A DNA stretch of 17,135 nucleotides from Bacteroidota bacterium (GCA_023430325.1 JAEZAU010000062.1:1-17135); one strand, 5' to 3'. Shown: positions 1 through 7,897, numbered from the stretch's first letter. The notes: a model not told the origin generated them from the sequence alone. Program-made: numbers and translations.

Positions 1-249
1 CCCGAGGAAGTTGCCGCCGAGAATGCGCCAGCCCAGATCAAGGATGCGAACGGCAACGTGCTGAAGGATGGCGACGATGTGGTGATCGTGAAGGACCTGC
101 CGGTGAAAGGTGCGCCCAAGGCGATCAAGGCGGGCACGAAGGTGAAGAACATCAGGCTCACCGATGGACCTGCGGGACACAACATCGATTGCAAGATCGA
201 GGGATTCGGCGCGATGGCGTTGAAGAGCGAATTCGTGCGGAAGGCCTGA
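1..249 (+). CDS. PhnA-domain protein, 3' part (start outside window)
   Basis: The reading frame is open from base 1, giving 82 residues before the TGA at 247-249. The residues match the C-terminal PhnA (YjdM) domain: an IKDANGNVLKDGD entry strand, then VIVKDLPVKG, GTKVKNIRL and a closing CKIEGFGAMALKSEFVRK. This is a small SH3-like beta domain. In full-length members it follows an N-terminal zinc ribbon, which would lie left of the window. The historical name refers to phosphonate use, but the family has no firmly established role there, so I give no pathway. The gene is followed by two hairpins, so it probably ends its transcription unit. The family call is secure; the function is unknown. 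Confidence 0.85.
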   Translation, partial: PEEVAAENAPAQIKDANGNVLKDGDDVVIVKDLPVKGAPKAIKAGTKVKNIRLTDGPAGHNIDCKIEGFGAMALKSEFVRKA

Positions 250-276
250 TCATTCGGCCTGGATCTCACCATTCAT

Positions 277-299
277 CCCGATCGAAGCAACGGATCGGG
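277..299. other. 7-bp perfect hairpin downstream of the PhnA-domain gene
   Basis: CCCGATC at 277-283 pairs exactly with GATCGGG at 293-299 around a 9-base loop. It lies 28 bases after the stop codon and is followed by GC-rich sequence and then a mildly T-rich stretch. It may be a first, weak terminator or an mRNA 3' stabiliser ahead of the stronger hairpin at 353-382. Confidence 0.4.
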
Positions 300-352
300 C
301 CCGGCGGGTGTCTTGTTGTTACCGGTTATAAGTGGTTTTGGGCCGGTTCGTC

Positions 353-385
353 ATTGAAAAGGGGCTGCGGCCCCTTTTCAATTTT
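353..385 (+). terminator. Strong intrinsic terminator
   Basis: ATTGAAAAGGGGC at 353-365 pairs perfectly with GCCCCTTTTCAAT at 370-382: a 13-bp stem with a TGCG loop, followed by TTTT at 382-385. Because the stem has A-rich and T-rich flanks it could work on both strands, but only the PhnA-domain gene reads into it. The surrounding region, 250-574, holds no convincing gene; besides this terminator it contains the 277-299 hairpin, repeat copy A and the porQ promoter candidate. Confidence 0.85.
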
Positions 386-394
386 GCGGTATGT

Positions 395-460
395 GCGTTA
401 GGGACATTCGTGGAAAGCCCGGAGCCGGCTTTTGCGGCGAGGACTTGCAACATTGGCCCG
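395..460 (+). repeat. Dispersed intergenic repeat, copy A
   Basis: The sequence starts GCGTTAGGGACAT, continues with GGAAAGCCCGGA and ends GAGGACTTG...TTGGCCCG. The same ordered blocks occur at 10601-10685, with only the internal hairpin insert differing. A GC-rich tail with a GGGC-GCA-GCCC mini-hairpin continues to about 497. The copy lies just after a terminator and before porQ, in non-coding DNA. Confidence 0.7.
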
Positions 461-555
461 CCCCGCCTTGGCTGAACATTGACGGGCGCAGCCCGCGTAC
501 CTAAATGAGATCAGGCGGGGAACGCCCAAAGCATTCCTGAACAATACGCGCCAGC

Positions 556-563
556 TATCTTCG
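556..563 (+). promoter_or_regulatory. porQ: Candidate -7 box for porQ
   Basis: TATCTTCG fits the Bacteroidota -7 consensus TA-N2-TTTG with one change and ends 11 bases before the porQ ATG. No convincing TTG -33 element is visible at the usual distance, so this rests on the -7 box and its position alone. Confidence 0.35.
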
Positions 564-574
564 TTCCCACCGCG

Positions 575-1615
575 ATGCGCCGACACATACTCGTTCCCAT
601 ATTTGGATTGATCGCTGTTCTTGCCGAAGCCCAGCTTGGCGGAAGCACCGCTTTTCGTGTACTCGATATCCCCGCTTCTGCACGTGCCTCTGCGTTGGGC
701 GGCAATTACATCGCTGTGCATGATGCGGACATCAACCTGGGGATCTTCAATCCGGGTCTGTTGAACGCTGAGATGGGAAGACAGGTGGCGTTGAGCTATC
801 TGCCGTATTTCGAGGGCATCAACATAGGTTACGCTTCTTATGCACACCACGCTGACAGCCTGGGGATGACCTTCGCTGGTACTGTCCAATATGTGGACTA
901 TGGCACATTCATCCGTACCGATGAAGCCGGAACGGAACTCGGGGAATTCAGCGCGGGGGAATATGTTTTCCAAGTAGGAACAGGCCGACCGCTGGATAGT
1001 CTTTTCAGTGTTGGTGCCAACCTGAAATTCATCACAAGCGCTTTCGATACGTACAATTCCACGGCATGGGCGGTGGATCTGGGCGGAGTGTTCGAAAAAA
1101 AGTCCATGGGGCTTACGATCGGCGGGCTTTTAAGGAATATCGGCCGGCAGAGCTCACCTTATACGGACACACGAGAGAAGCTTCCCTTCCAGGTGCAATT
1201 GGGAGCCACCTACAAGTTCAAGCACGCACCTTTCCGGCTTGGCCTGATGTTCGAGCAATTGCAGCAATGGGACCTCACTTATGAAGATCCCGATCGCACC
1301 CAGCAGATCGATCCTACTACCGGTGAAGTGATCGAGGACAAGATCACCCGGGCTGAAAAAGCGTTGCTGCATGTGGTCCCGAGCACTGAGATCCTACTAG
1401 GGAAGAATTTCATGATCCGGGTGGCCTATAATTATCGCCGCCGGCAGGAGCTGGTGTTGCCGAACAAACCGGCATTGACCGGTGTGAGCTTCGGCATTGG
1501 TCTACGCGTAAGCCGCATTCATATCAGTTACGGATATTCACAATTGCATCTGGCGGGAATATCGAATACCTTCACATTGGCCGCCCGGTTCGCCGACTTC
1601 AAAAGATCCCAATGA
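575..1615 (+). CDS. porQ: PorQ-like type IX secretion system outer-membrane protein
   Basis: The 346-residue product has an N-terminal signal peptide (about residues 1-20, ending AEAQ). It is followed by the block GSTAFRVLDIPASARASALG, typical of the PorV/PorQ branch of the FadL-like outer-membrane barrel family. The rest is alternating beta-strand sequence with aromatic girdles, ending in a strand rich in F and A. PorQ acts in the outer membrane with the type IX secretion system, which exports and anchors proteins carrying a C-terminal sorting domain. Length is normal for the family. The ATG at 575 places the signal peptide correctly. Its TGA overlaps the next ATG (ATGA), and a porQ-cmk pair is a familiar arrangement in Bacteroidota, which supports PorQ over PorV. 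No other type IX gene is in the window. Confidence 0.85.
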   Translation: MRRHILVPIFGLIAVLAEAQLGGSTAFRVLDIPASARASALGGNYIAVHDADINLGIFNPGLLNAEMGRQVALSYLPYFEGINIGYASYAHHADSLGMTFAGTVQYVDYGTFIRTDEAGTELGEFSAGEYVFQVGTGRPLDSLFSVGANLKFITSAFDTYNSTAWAVDLGGVFEKKSMGLTIGGLLRNIGRQSSPYTDTREKLPFQVQLGATYKFKHAPFRLGLMFEQLQQWDLTYEDPDRTQQIDPTTGEVIEDKITRAEKALLHVVPSTEILLGKNFMIRVAYNYRRRQELVLPNKPALTGVSFGIGLRVSRIHISYGYSQLHLAGISNTFTLAARFADFKRSQ

Positions 1616-2424
1616 CCGTGAAAGACCTTCAAGGAGATATCATCATTGAAGGTCCCTTTCTTGCAGAGGCTCCATGGCTGGTGGGAGGCACTCTTACCTT
1701 CGGCGCGGCAGAACGGGAAGATTTGAAGAGGATCAACATCGCTGTGGACGGTTTTTCGTCCTGTGGAAAGAGTACGCTCGCCAAGCATCTCGCCCTTCAT
1801 CTCGGTTATACGTACATAGACAGCGGTGCCATGTACCGTGCGGTGGCGTTGTACATGCTGGAGAACGGCCTGGTGCGCAACGGTAAGCTGGATAAGGAGA
1901 GCCTGCTGGCGGAACTGGACCGTATCGATATCCGATTCCACCACGATCCGATGACGGGTAAGAACGAGACCTATCTCAACGGCCGCAATGTGGAAAGCAG
2001 AATCCGGGGGATGGAAGTGAGCAGGCATGTGACCCTGGTGAGCCCTGTACCTGCGGTGCGCGCGAAGCTGGTGGCTTTGCAACAAGATCTCGGGCGGGAA
2101 AGGGGAGTGGTGATGGATGGCCGGGACATCGGCACGGTGGTCTTCCCCGATGCCGAGGTGAAATTCTACATGACGGCCCGCACCGATGTGCGCGCCATGC
2201 GCAGATATAATGAGCTTCGTGCCAAGGGGTTGGAAGTGGATTTTGCCAGCGTTCTGGAGAACATCCATAGACGTGATGAAGATGACACCACACGCGTGGC
2301 GGACCCGTTGATACAAGCTCCTGATGCCATAGTGATAGACAACAGCGATCTTTCCGAACAGCAACAGTTCGAGATGGCCCTGGAAGAAGTGGCCTCGGTG
2401 CTGGCCCGGGTGGGACAGGAGTAG
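1612..2424 (+). CDS. cmk: Cytidylate (CMP/dCMP) kinase
   Basis: This cytoplasmic enzyme phosphorylates CMP and dCMP with ATP in pyrimidine nucleotide salvage. Counting from the ATG at 1612 (270 residues), the P-loop GFSSCGKST is at 47-55, the nucleotide-binding SGAMYR at 71-76, GRDIGTVVFPDAEVKFYMTA at 170-189, and the lid-region RRDEDDTTR at 220-228. The start is uncertain. The ATG overlaps the porQ stop as ATGA, which favours coupling, but family members normally begin only a few residues before the INIAVDGFSSCGKST block. A TTG at 1723 would give 233 residues, close to usual length. The extra 37 residues have no motif I know, and a hairpin lies within them (1624-1654). Identity is certain; only the N-terminus is in doubt. 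Confidence 0.93.
   Translation: MTVKDLQGDIIIEGPFLAEAPWLVGGTLTFGAAEREDLKRINIAVDGFSSCGKSTLAKHLALHLGYTYIDSGAMYRAVALYMLENGLVRNGKLDKESLLAELDRIDIRFHHDPMTGKNETYLNGRNVESRIRGMEVSRHVTLVSPVPAVRAKLVALQQDLGRERGVVMDGRDIGTVVFPDAEVKFYMTARTDVRAMRRYNELRAKGLEVDFASVLENIHRRDEDDTTRVADPLIQAPDAIVIDNSDLSEQQQFEMALEEVASVLARVGQE
1624..1654 (+). other. 9-bp hairpin at the porQ-cmk junction
   Basis: GACCTTCAA at 1624-1632 pairs perfectly with TTGAAGGTC at 1646-1654 around a 13-base loop, followed by CCTTTCTT. It begins 9 bases after the porQ stop and falls inside the possible cmk 5' extension. It could be an attenuator or processing structure, and it supports a cmk start further downstream. Confidence 0.4.
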
Positions 2425-2453
2425 ACGCTACCGTCCGGCATCAAACTTGATCG

Positions 2454-2485
2454 TGAACAAGCGGAACAGTTCGCTGTTCTGTTCA
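2454..2485 (+). other. Two-tier hairpin with UUCG loop between cmk and phosphoesterase gene
   Basis: GAACAG at 2464-2469 pairs with CTGTTC at 2474-2479 around a TTCG tetraloop. An outer stem, TGAACA at 2454-2459 with TGTTCA at 2480-2485, is separated by a 4-base bulge on the 5' side. It starts 29 bases after the cmk stop and ends 15 bases before the next ATG. There is no T-run, so it could be a weak terminator for cmk or a 5' leader structure of the next gene. Confidence 0.5.
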
Positions 2486-2500
2486 TAGAAATGTAAGGCC

Positions 2501-3292
2501 ATGCCGAGGTACCTGTTCCCGATCCTGGTCCTTTGGTCGTTCACAGGTTGCAGCGATGTCTTTGATGTAACACCGTACGACACGGCAACGATTTCATCAC
2601 CGTCAGGCCTCACCGATCGCAATATCAACCTATGGCGTGAACGCGTTGCCGGCCTTGATGGCGCCATGACGATCGCTTTCACCAGCGATCCGCATTTCTA
2701 TTACGGCGATCTGGGCGATGTGATCGAGCATATCAATAACGATGTTTCTGTCGAAGCGATCATAGTTCCGGGCGATCTTACCGATCAAGGATTATTGGGT
2801 GAGTACGAACTGTTCACCAATGTGATGGAACGGTCGCGGCATCCGTGGATCGCAACGATCGGGAACCATGATCATTTGAGCAATGGCAGGCAGATCTATG
2901 AGCAGATGTTCGGTGCACGCAATTTTTTCGTGGATCTGCGCGGCCACCGGTTCATCTTCTTCGACAACACTGTATGGGAGAGTCAACTGGAGCCTGAGTT
3001 GGAATGGCTGTCAGCCACCCTGGCTTCATCAGGAGAACTGCGCCCGATCCTGATCGCCCACATTCCCTTCAACGATCAGCAACTGGAGAACGGGATCGGC
3101 AATGCGATACGCGGTCTTCTGGCCCAGCACGGATCGAAGCTGTTCATTGCCGGACATGTCCACGGGTTCTCGTATAATTCGCATTACGGCGATGGGATCC
3201 GTTATGTGACAGTGCCGTGGCCACGGGAACGTGAGTATGTGAAACTGGTGTTGAACGGAGATGAAATGCACGTTCAATTGGTATCGTTATGA
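2501..3292 (+). CDS. Calcineurin-like metallophosphoesterase, predicted lipoprotein
   Basis: The 263-residue product has all motifs of a two-metal calcineurin-like phosphoesterase in order: DPH at 63-65, GD at 91-92, GNHD at 121-124, a histidine in IAHIPF at 187, and GHVH at 218-221. It should therefore hydrolyse a phosphomono- or diester; the substrate cannot be read from the sequence. The N-terminus is short and hydrophobic and ends in FTGC at 14-17, a plausible though not ideal lipobox, so the enzyme is probably anchored in the cell envelope and faces the periplasm or outside. Its stop overlaps the next gene's ATG (ATGA), implying translation coupling with the predicted outer-membrane protein. 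Family call secure, localisation likely, specificity unknown. Confidence 0.88.
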   Translation: MPRYLFPILVLWSFTGCSDVFDVTPYDTATISSPSGLTDRNINLWRERVAGLDGAMTIAFTSDPHFYYGDLGDVIEHINNDVSVEAIIVPGDLTDQGLLGEYELFTNVMERSRHPWIATIGNHDHLSNGRQIYEQMFGARNFFVDLRGHRFIFFDNTVWESQLEPELEWLSATLASSGELRPILIAHIPFNDQQLENGIGNAIRGLLAQHGSKLFIAGHVHGFSYNSHYGDGIRYVTVPWPREREYVKLVLNGDEMHVQLVSL

Positions 3293-3873
3293 GATGGAGT
3301 GCGGTGATATCTGCATTCAGTTTCGCATGTCTGGCGGCGGGCGCTGATCCGCCTGTTGCGGGTCAGGAGAGCCCCCGATCTCATGTGAACTGGCATCTGC
3401 GCGGGCAATTCGCAGGTTTTCAGGGTCTGCTGTCGATCGGCGGCGGACCATCATTTTTCCGCGGTGTCTACAGGCCTGCACTGATGTACGGATATGCTCC
3501 CGCAACCACCGGCCGGTCGGAAGTGCATCAGGTCATCCTGCGCAATGACATCGTGTTCAGGCCCGCACCTCGTATGAAGACATGGTGGGTATCTCCCACG
3601 GCAAGCTTGAACGTGCTCCTGGAAGTAGGGGATCACACCTTGTTGAAATTGCCGGAATACTACCCGAAGGATTATTACATCACGCCTATGATACATGGTA
3701 CTTTCGGGTTGGGGGTGAAGGTGAACCGGAGAGTTGGCGGGCTGTTCAAGGAGATCTCCTTTCACATGGAGGCAGTGGCGCTCGATACTTATTTGTGGTA
3801 CACGTTATCACAACGGAATGCGCCCATCCACCGGGCTTTCGGTCTGTCGCTGGCTGCTGCTGCTGCGTTCTAA
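3289..3873 (+). CDS. Predicted secreted/outer-membrane protein of unknown function
   Basis: I do not recognise a family. The 194-residue product begins with a hydrophobic stretch followed by small residues (about 1-24), consistent with a signal peptide. The remainder is glycine- and aromatic-rich with alternating polarity (for example RGQFAGFQGLLSIGGGP and TPMIHGTFGLGVKVNRRVGG), typical of small beta-barrels. It ends LAAAAAF, with the terminal phenylalanine common in outer-membrane barrels. It starts inside the stop of the phosphoesterase gene (ATGA), so the two are probably made together. Its TAA overlaps the glgX stop tail to tail by 4 bases, leaving no room for a terminator between the converging units. 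Confidence 0.7.
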   Translation: MRWSAVISAFSFACLAAGADPPVAGQESPRSHVNWHLRGQFAGFQGLLSIGGGPSFFRGVYRPALMYGYAPATTGRSEVHQVILRNDIVFRPAPRMKTWWVSPTASLNVLLEVGDHTLLKLPEYYPKDYYITPMIHGTFGLGVKVNRRVGGLFKEISFHMEAVALDTYLWYTLSQRNAPIHRAFGLSLAAAAAF

Positions 3874-5996
3874 TGCCTCTTCAACACAAGAACGGTCACC
3901 GATCGGTCGGCAGTGGTGATGCTGTTACCGGCGTCAATGGTGGCTCCATCTTCCTGGATCGTTCCTGAAGCTGTGTCTATCACCCTGGACCAGGCAGTGC
4001 CATATCGCTCGGGTGGTAGCTGGAATTCCACGGCATGATCGGCGGCATTGAGTACGATGAGGAACGAATCATCTACAATGGTAGTGCCGTCCGGCGCGGT
4101 CATTCGCAAGGCTTTTCCGTTCAAATAGACAGCGAGTGATCTTGCGACATCGGAATTCCAGTTCTCTTCGCTCATCTCTTCTCCAGATGGATGGAACCAC
4201 GCGATGTCTTCCACCTGCGTACCATGGATCGGTCTTCCCTTGAACCAGCGCTTTCTCGAAAAGACCGGATGTGAACGGTAGAAACGGATCAACTTGCGGG
4301 TGTAGTCCAACAATTCCATGTCCGCATTCCGCCAATCGAGCCAACTGATCTCATTGTCCTGGCAGTAGGCGTTGTTGTTGCCTTTCTGTGTCCTTGAGAA
4401 TTCATCACCGGCCACGATCATGGGCACTCCCTGTGAGAGGAACAGGGTGGTGAGCAGATTCCGTTTCTGTTTCGCACGAAGCGCATTGATGTTCGGATCT
4501 TCCGTCTCGCCCTCTACACCGCAGTTCCAGGAGCGGTTGTGGCTTTCTCCATCCTTGTTGTCCTCGCCGTTCGCCTCGTTGTACTTCTCATTGTACGTGA
4601 CCAGATCATGGAGCGTGAAGCCATCATGCGCGGTAATGAAGTTGATGCCGGCCTGTGGCTTTCGGTAATCGTCCTTGTACAGATCGGAAGATCCCGTCGA
4701 TCGTTCAGCGAATTCCGCCAGCATGCTATCGGCACCGCGCCACAGATCGCGCATGCAGTCACGGTATTTCCCGTTCCATTCGGCCCAGCCCGGGGGGAAA
4801 TTGCCGACCTGGTAACCGCCTTCACCTACATCCCAAGGCTCAGCGATGAGCTTCACCTGTGAAATGATCGGATCCTGGTGGATGATATCGAAGAACGATC
4901 CCAGCCGGTCCACTTCATGCAGCTCACGCGCAAGGGTAGAGGCCAGGTCGAACCGGAACCCATCCACGTGCATCTCTAGGATCCAGTAACGCAGGCTGTC
5001 CATGATCAGACGAAGCACCGGTGGCATCGTAGTGTTGAGCGTGTTGCCGGTGCCCGTATAATCCATGTAATAGCGTTTATCCTCGGTGAGCCGGTAATAG
5101 CTCTTGTTGTCCACACCACGGAAACAGACAGTAGGACCCATGTGATTGCCTTCACCGGTATGATTGTACACCACATCGAGGATCACTTCGATCCCTGCCC
5201 GGTGGAATTCCTTCACCATCTGTTTGAATTCGTTCACCTGAATGCCGCTTGCTGGATCACCTGAGCAGAATCGCGCGTCCGGTGCGAAATAGCCGATCGA
5301 ATTGTAGCCCCAGTAGTTGGTGAGCCCCTTGTCATGCAAGTATCGATCGGTGATGAAATGATGGACTGGCATCAATTCGATCGCAGTGATCCCCAATTCC
5401 TGCAGATACTTGATCGTGACAGGGTGGCACAGACCGGCATAAGTACCGCGGATGTTCTCAGGAATATCGGGATGTTGTTTCGTGAAGCCCTTCACATGCG
5501 TTTCATAGATGATCGTGCGATGGTAAGGGATCTTCAAAGGCTTGTCATCCTCCCAGTTGAACGTGGGATCCACCACGATGCTCTTCGGAACATTCGGCGC
5601 GCTGTCCGTGGTGCTGAAGCTCAGGTCCTGGTCCTTGTGCCCCATCTCATATCCGAACATGGCATCGGACCATTGGATGGTGCCGGAGATCGCCTTCGCA
5701 TACGGATCAAGAAGCAATTTATTCGGATTGAAGCGATCGCCGTTCGGCGGATCGTATGGTCCATGCACGCGATATCCATACAGTTGACCGGGCTTCAACC
5801 CTGGCAGATAACAGTGCCAGATGTGGTGGGTCATCTCCTTCACCTTGATGCGCTGCTCACCATCGCCGGTTGTGGAATTGAACAGGCATAGCTCCACACT
5901 TTCAGCATTCTCGGAATACAGGGCGAAGTTCACCCCATTACCATCCCAGGTGGCGCCCAATGGGAAGGGTTCGCCCGGCAGTACACGAAATTCCAT
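3870..5996 (-). CDS. glgX: Glycogen debranching enzyme (isoamylase-type, GH13)
   Basis: The 708-residue product matches the GlgX/TreX-type debranching enzymes that hydrolyse alpha-1,6 branches in glycogen or limit dextrins in the cytoplasm. An N-terminal CBM48-like domain (about 1-130; FPLGATWDGNGVNFALYSEN) precedes a GH13 barrel with its four signature regions: DVVYNHTGEG at 274-283, GFRFDLAS at 346-353 (nucleophile D350), LIAEPWD at 383-389 (acid/base E386) and HDGF at 457-460. A C-terminal beta domain follows. Length is normal for the family. No other glycogen gene is in the window, so it is separate from any glgA/B/C cluster. It lies 73 bases downstream of the DUF1801-like gene on the same strand and could be cotranscribed with it. 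TreX-like naming is the only real alternative. Confidence 0.93.
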   Translation of the reverse strand: MEFRVLPGEPFPLGATWDGNGVNFALYSENAESVELCLFNSTTGDGEQRIKVKEMTHHIWHCYLPGLKPGQLYGYRVHGPYDPPNGDRFNPNKLLLDPYAKAISGTIQWSDAMFGYEMGHKDQDLSFSTTDSAPNVPKSIVVDPTFNWEDDKPLKIPYHRTIIYETHVKGFTKQHPDIPENIRGTYAGLCHPVTIKYLQELGITAIELMPVHHFITDRYLHDKGLTNYWGYNSIGYFAPDARFCSGDPASGIQVNEFKQMVKEFHRAGIEVILDVVYNHTGEGNHMGPTVCFRGVDNKSYYRLTEDKRYYMDYTGTGNTLNTTMPPVLRLIMDSLRYWILEMHVDGFRFDLASTLARELHEVDRLGSFFDIIHQDPIISQVKLIAEPWDVGEGGYQVGNFPPGWAEWNGKYRDCMRDLWRGADSMLAEFAERSTGSSDLYKDDYRKPQAGINFITAHDGFTLHDLVTYNEKYNEANGEDNKDGESHNRSWNCGVEGETEDPNINALRAKQKRNLLTTLFLSQGVPMIVAGDEFSRTQKGNNNAYCQDNEISWLDWRNADMELLDYTRKLIRFYRSHPVFSRKRWFKGRPIHGTQVEDIAWFHPSGEEMSEENWNSDVARSLAVYLNGKALRMTAPDGTTIVDDSFLIVLNAADHAVEFQLPPERYGTAWSRVIDTASGTIQEDGATIDAGNSITTADRSVTVLVLKRH

Positions 5997-6069
5997 GGTC
6001 AGAAGCGGCAGATAGATCGAAAGGTTAGGGCCGGATCGGCCGGTACCATGGAGCGATCTTCCTGCCAGA

Positions 6070-6423
6070 TCAGATCCGGCCTTCTTCCTTATAGCGTTGA
6101 TAAGAGCGATCCACCAGTTGCTTCAGTTCAGTGAAAAGCGCCGGATCGACCCCCTTGAAATTGAAACAGCTCTTACCCTGCATCCGCTTCTTCAGATCGG
6201 GGCCGATCTTCTGGAGAAGTTCCGGATAGCAATAGACAGGCATCAAATAGAAGCTCACCGCGGCCTTTTTCACTTGAGCAGATGCGAAAAATTCAGGCTT
6301 GCCTTTTGGATCCAGTTTCGTAGTGTCAGTATAGAAGCCTTCGGCGGAATCAGCCTTCCACTTCAATTCCTTACGATAGGGCTCGATCATGGATCGAAGG
6401 GCGGAGACTACTTCCTGGGACAT
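6070..6423 (-). CDS. DUF1801-like small protein
   Basis: The 117-residue product resembles DUF1801/YdhG-like proteins, with the closing block GPDLKKRMQGKSCFNFKG and VKKAAVSFYLMPVYCYPELL before it. The fold is a small alpha/beta domain with no assigned biochemical role and no catalytic motif that I can point to. I chose the ATG at 6423 (MSQEVVSALRSM); an in-frame TTG at 6435 would overlap the ispH stop but adds only four residues. The 8-base gap to ispH suggests cotranscription from the ispH promoter. Confidence 0.75.
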   Translation of the reverse strand: MSQEVVSALRSMIEPYRKELKWKADSAEGFYTDTTKLDPKGKPEFFASAQVKKAAVSFYLMPVYCYPELLQKIGPDLKKRMQGKSCFNFKGVDPALFTELKQLVDRSYQRYKEEGRI

Positions 6424-6431
6424 ATGAACGC

Positions 6432-7655
6432 TCAATTGACCATTGCCTCAACAACCTCCACCGGATCTTTAGCTCCCTCCACATAGGCCAGCACCTTCAA
6501 CATCACCGCATCCAGCATCGTATCCGGGCAGCTCGCGCCACTGGTGAGAATGATGGTGATCGGCTTCTTCTCCGGCAACCAGCCTTCGGTCATCTCCAGC
6601 TTTTGCGCCGGATAATTGAAATGCTGGACCTTACGGCCGCTGAGGATCTCGCCTGCATCCTTGATGAAATACGTCGGGAAACGCTGTTCCAGAAGTTCTA
6701 CAAGATGGCTGGTGTTGCTGCTGTTGTAACCACCCACCACGATCGCCAGATCGGCATCGGCCTTCAAAAGTTCGTTGGTCGCATCCTGGTTATCGTTCGT
6801 GGCGTAGCACAACGTATCACGCGTATCGGCGAAGTGTGCCTTCAGATCGGCCTCACCGTATTTGCGCAACATCACGTTCTTCAGGTGATCGGCGATGGCT
6901 TGCGTCTCCGTGGCCAGCATGGTGGTCTGATTCACCACACCGATCTTCTCGAAATGCTTCGCCGGATCGAATTCCTTGCTGGCGCGATCGCGAAACTGTT
7001 CCTCGAACCGTTCCAGCGTCTCCTCACCAAGAATGATCCGGCCGAGCAACTGCGCTTCGGCCATATCGCGGATCACCACTGCCGGTGCCTTGCGTACCGT
7101 ATGGCTGAACGTGGCGCGCGTCTCTTCATGTTTCGCCTTGCCGTGAATGATCACCGTATGCTCCTGTTCACCCAGTTGATCGCTCCGTTTCCAGACCTTT
7201 TCCACGAACGGGCAGGTGGTATTGTAGCGCAATGGATCTATGCCGATCCCGCGTAACCAGGCCTCAGTCTCCAGCGTGGTGCCGAAAGCCGGAATGATCA
7301 CGATATCGTCCGCACGCAATTCGTTCCGGTCTATCAGCATGTTGCCGCGCGTGTCCTGGATGAAACGCATTCCACGGCTGGTAAGATCGTCGTTCACCGC
7401 CGGATTGTGTATCATCTGGCTCAACAGGAAAATGCGTTTTCCAGGATTTTCCTCCAGCGCCCGGTAACTGATCTCTATCGCATTCTCAACGCCATAGCAG
7501 AATCCGAAGTGCCGCGCCAGTATGAACCTTACGGGCCCAAGGTCCAGCATGGTGGGAGAGAGGTCCTTCTTGCGCGGATCCTGTGCTTTGCGCAACGCCT
7601 TCAACCGCCCGATGAGCCCGCTGCGGTAGTGTGTGGGTATGGTGAACGTGCGCAT
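6432..7655 (-). CDS. ispH: 4-hydroxy-3-methylbut-2-enyl diphosphate reductase (IspH/LytB)
   Basis: IspH is the last enzyme of the MEP isoprenoid route, reducing HMBPP to IPP and DMAPP with a [4Fe-4S] cluster. The three cluster cysteines are visible: C53 in FGFCYGV, C148 in NTTCPFV and C283 in DTLCYATNDNQ. Active-site blocks are HNP at 83-85, HGKAKHEET at 171-179, VNQTTM at 241-246 and NSSNTSHL at 311-318. At 407 residues it is the long form found in Bacteroidota, cyanobacteria and plants rather than the ~310-residue form of E. coli. An extra cysteine (C376 in TSGASCPD) replaces the threonine or serine common elsewhere. The ATG at 7655 has a perfect -7 box candidate 47 bases upstream. Confidence 0.95.
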   Translation of the reverse strand: MRTFTIPTHYRSGLIGRLKALRKAQDPRKKDLSPTMLDLGPVRFILARHFGFCYGVENAIEISYRALEENPGKRIFLLSQMIHNPAVNDDLTSRGMRFIQDTRGNMLIDRNELRADDIVIIPAFGTTLETEAWLRGIGIDPLRYNTTCPFVEKVWKRSDQLGEQEHTVIIHGKAKHEETRATFSHTVRKAPAVVIRDMAEAQLLGRIILGEETLERFEEQFRDRASKEFDPAKHFEKIGVVNQTTMLATETQAIADHLKNVMLRKYGEADLKAHFADTRDTLCYATNDNQDATNELLKADADLAIVVGGYNSSNTSHLVELLEQRFPTYFIKDAGEILSGRKVQHFNYPAQKLEMTEGWLPEKKPITIILTSGASCPDTMLDAVMLKVLAYVEGAKDPVEVVEAMVN

Positions 7656-7702
7656 GCTTTCTCCGTTGGATCGGTAGGGATCCCTGGTGGCGAAGAATAA
7701 CG

Positions 7703-7710
7703 CAAAGGTA
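7703..7710 (-). promoter_or_regulatory. ispH: Candidate -7 box for ispH
   Basis: Read on the - strand this is TACCTTTG, a perfect match to the Bacteroidota -7 consensus TA-N2-TTTG, 47 bases upstream of the ispH ATG. No clear TTG -33 element accompanies it. Confidence 0.45.
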
Positions 7711-7727
7711 CCGGTTCCTGTTCTTTT

Positions 7728-7885
7728 GGGCGTGTCCCTCCGCAGGCTGCGGGCCGCGCTCTCCGCTGTAGCTGCCTTGGCTCAAGGGCTTGCGCTGCGC
7801 CTGCGGTGGCTTCCTGCGGTCGCCTCCTCGTTGCGCGCGCAAGCACCTTTCGCCTGCGGCAGGCTGCCGCTGCGATCGCTCACGC
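7728..7885 (-). repeat. GC-rich intergenic repeat, diverged copy C
   Basis: Most of the 242-base gap between the DUF218 gene and ispH is a GC-rich block with many short inverted repeats: CGCAG-G-CTGCG at 7741, CCTTG-GCT-CAAGG near 7773, and GCCTGC/GCAGGC at 7852-7864. CCTGCGG recurs three times (near 7800, 7813 and 7853). Read on the - strand it begins GCGTGAGCG and ends CACGCCC, the same boundary words as the repeat at 10601-10718, and it contains a GAGGGACACGCC end. The interior is too diverged to align by eye, so membership in the same family is tentative. It lies downstream of the DUF218 stop and could also terminate that operon. Confidence 0.5.
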
Positions 7886-7897
7886 ACATGGCGTTCT

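Noticed and set aside
1528..2364. Long open frame on the - strand (278 codons) opposite cmk
   Set aside because: It is wholly antisense to an unmistakable CMP kinase and has histidine-rich, low-complexity composition typical of a shadow frame.
6788..6820. IspH CYATNDNQ block differing from the E. coli-type CYATTNRQ
   Set aside because: It falls in a long-form IspH where this position varies, and all three cluster cysteines are present, so it is not evidence of loss of function.
6603..7256. Open frame on the + strand (217 codons) opposite ispH
   Set aside because: It is antisense to a complete IspH with all cluster cysteines and has no recognisable domain.
7728..7885. Possible CRISPR-like or tandem repeat array in the GC-rich gap
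   Set aside because: The repeated words (CCTGCGG and similar) are short and irregularly spaced, with no constant repeat-spacer unit.
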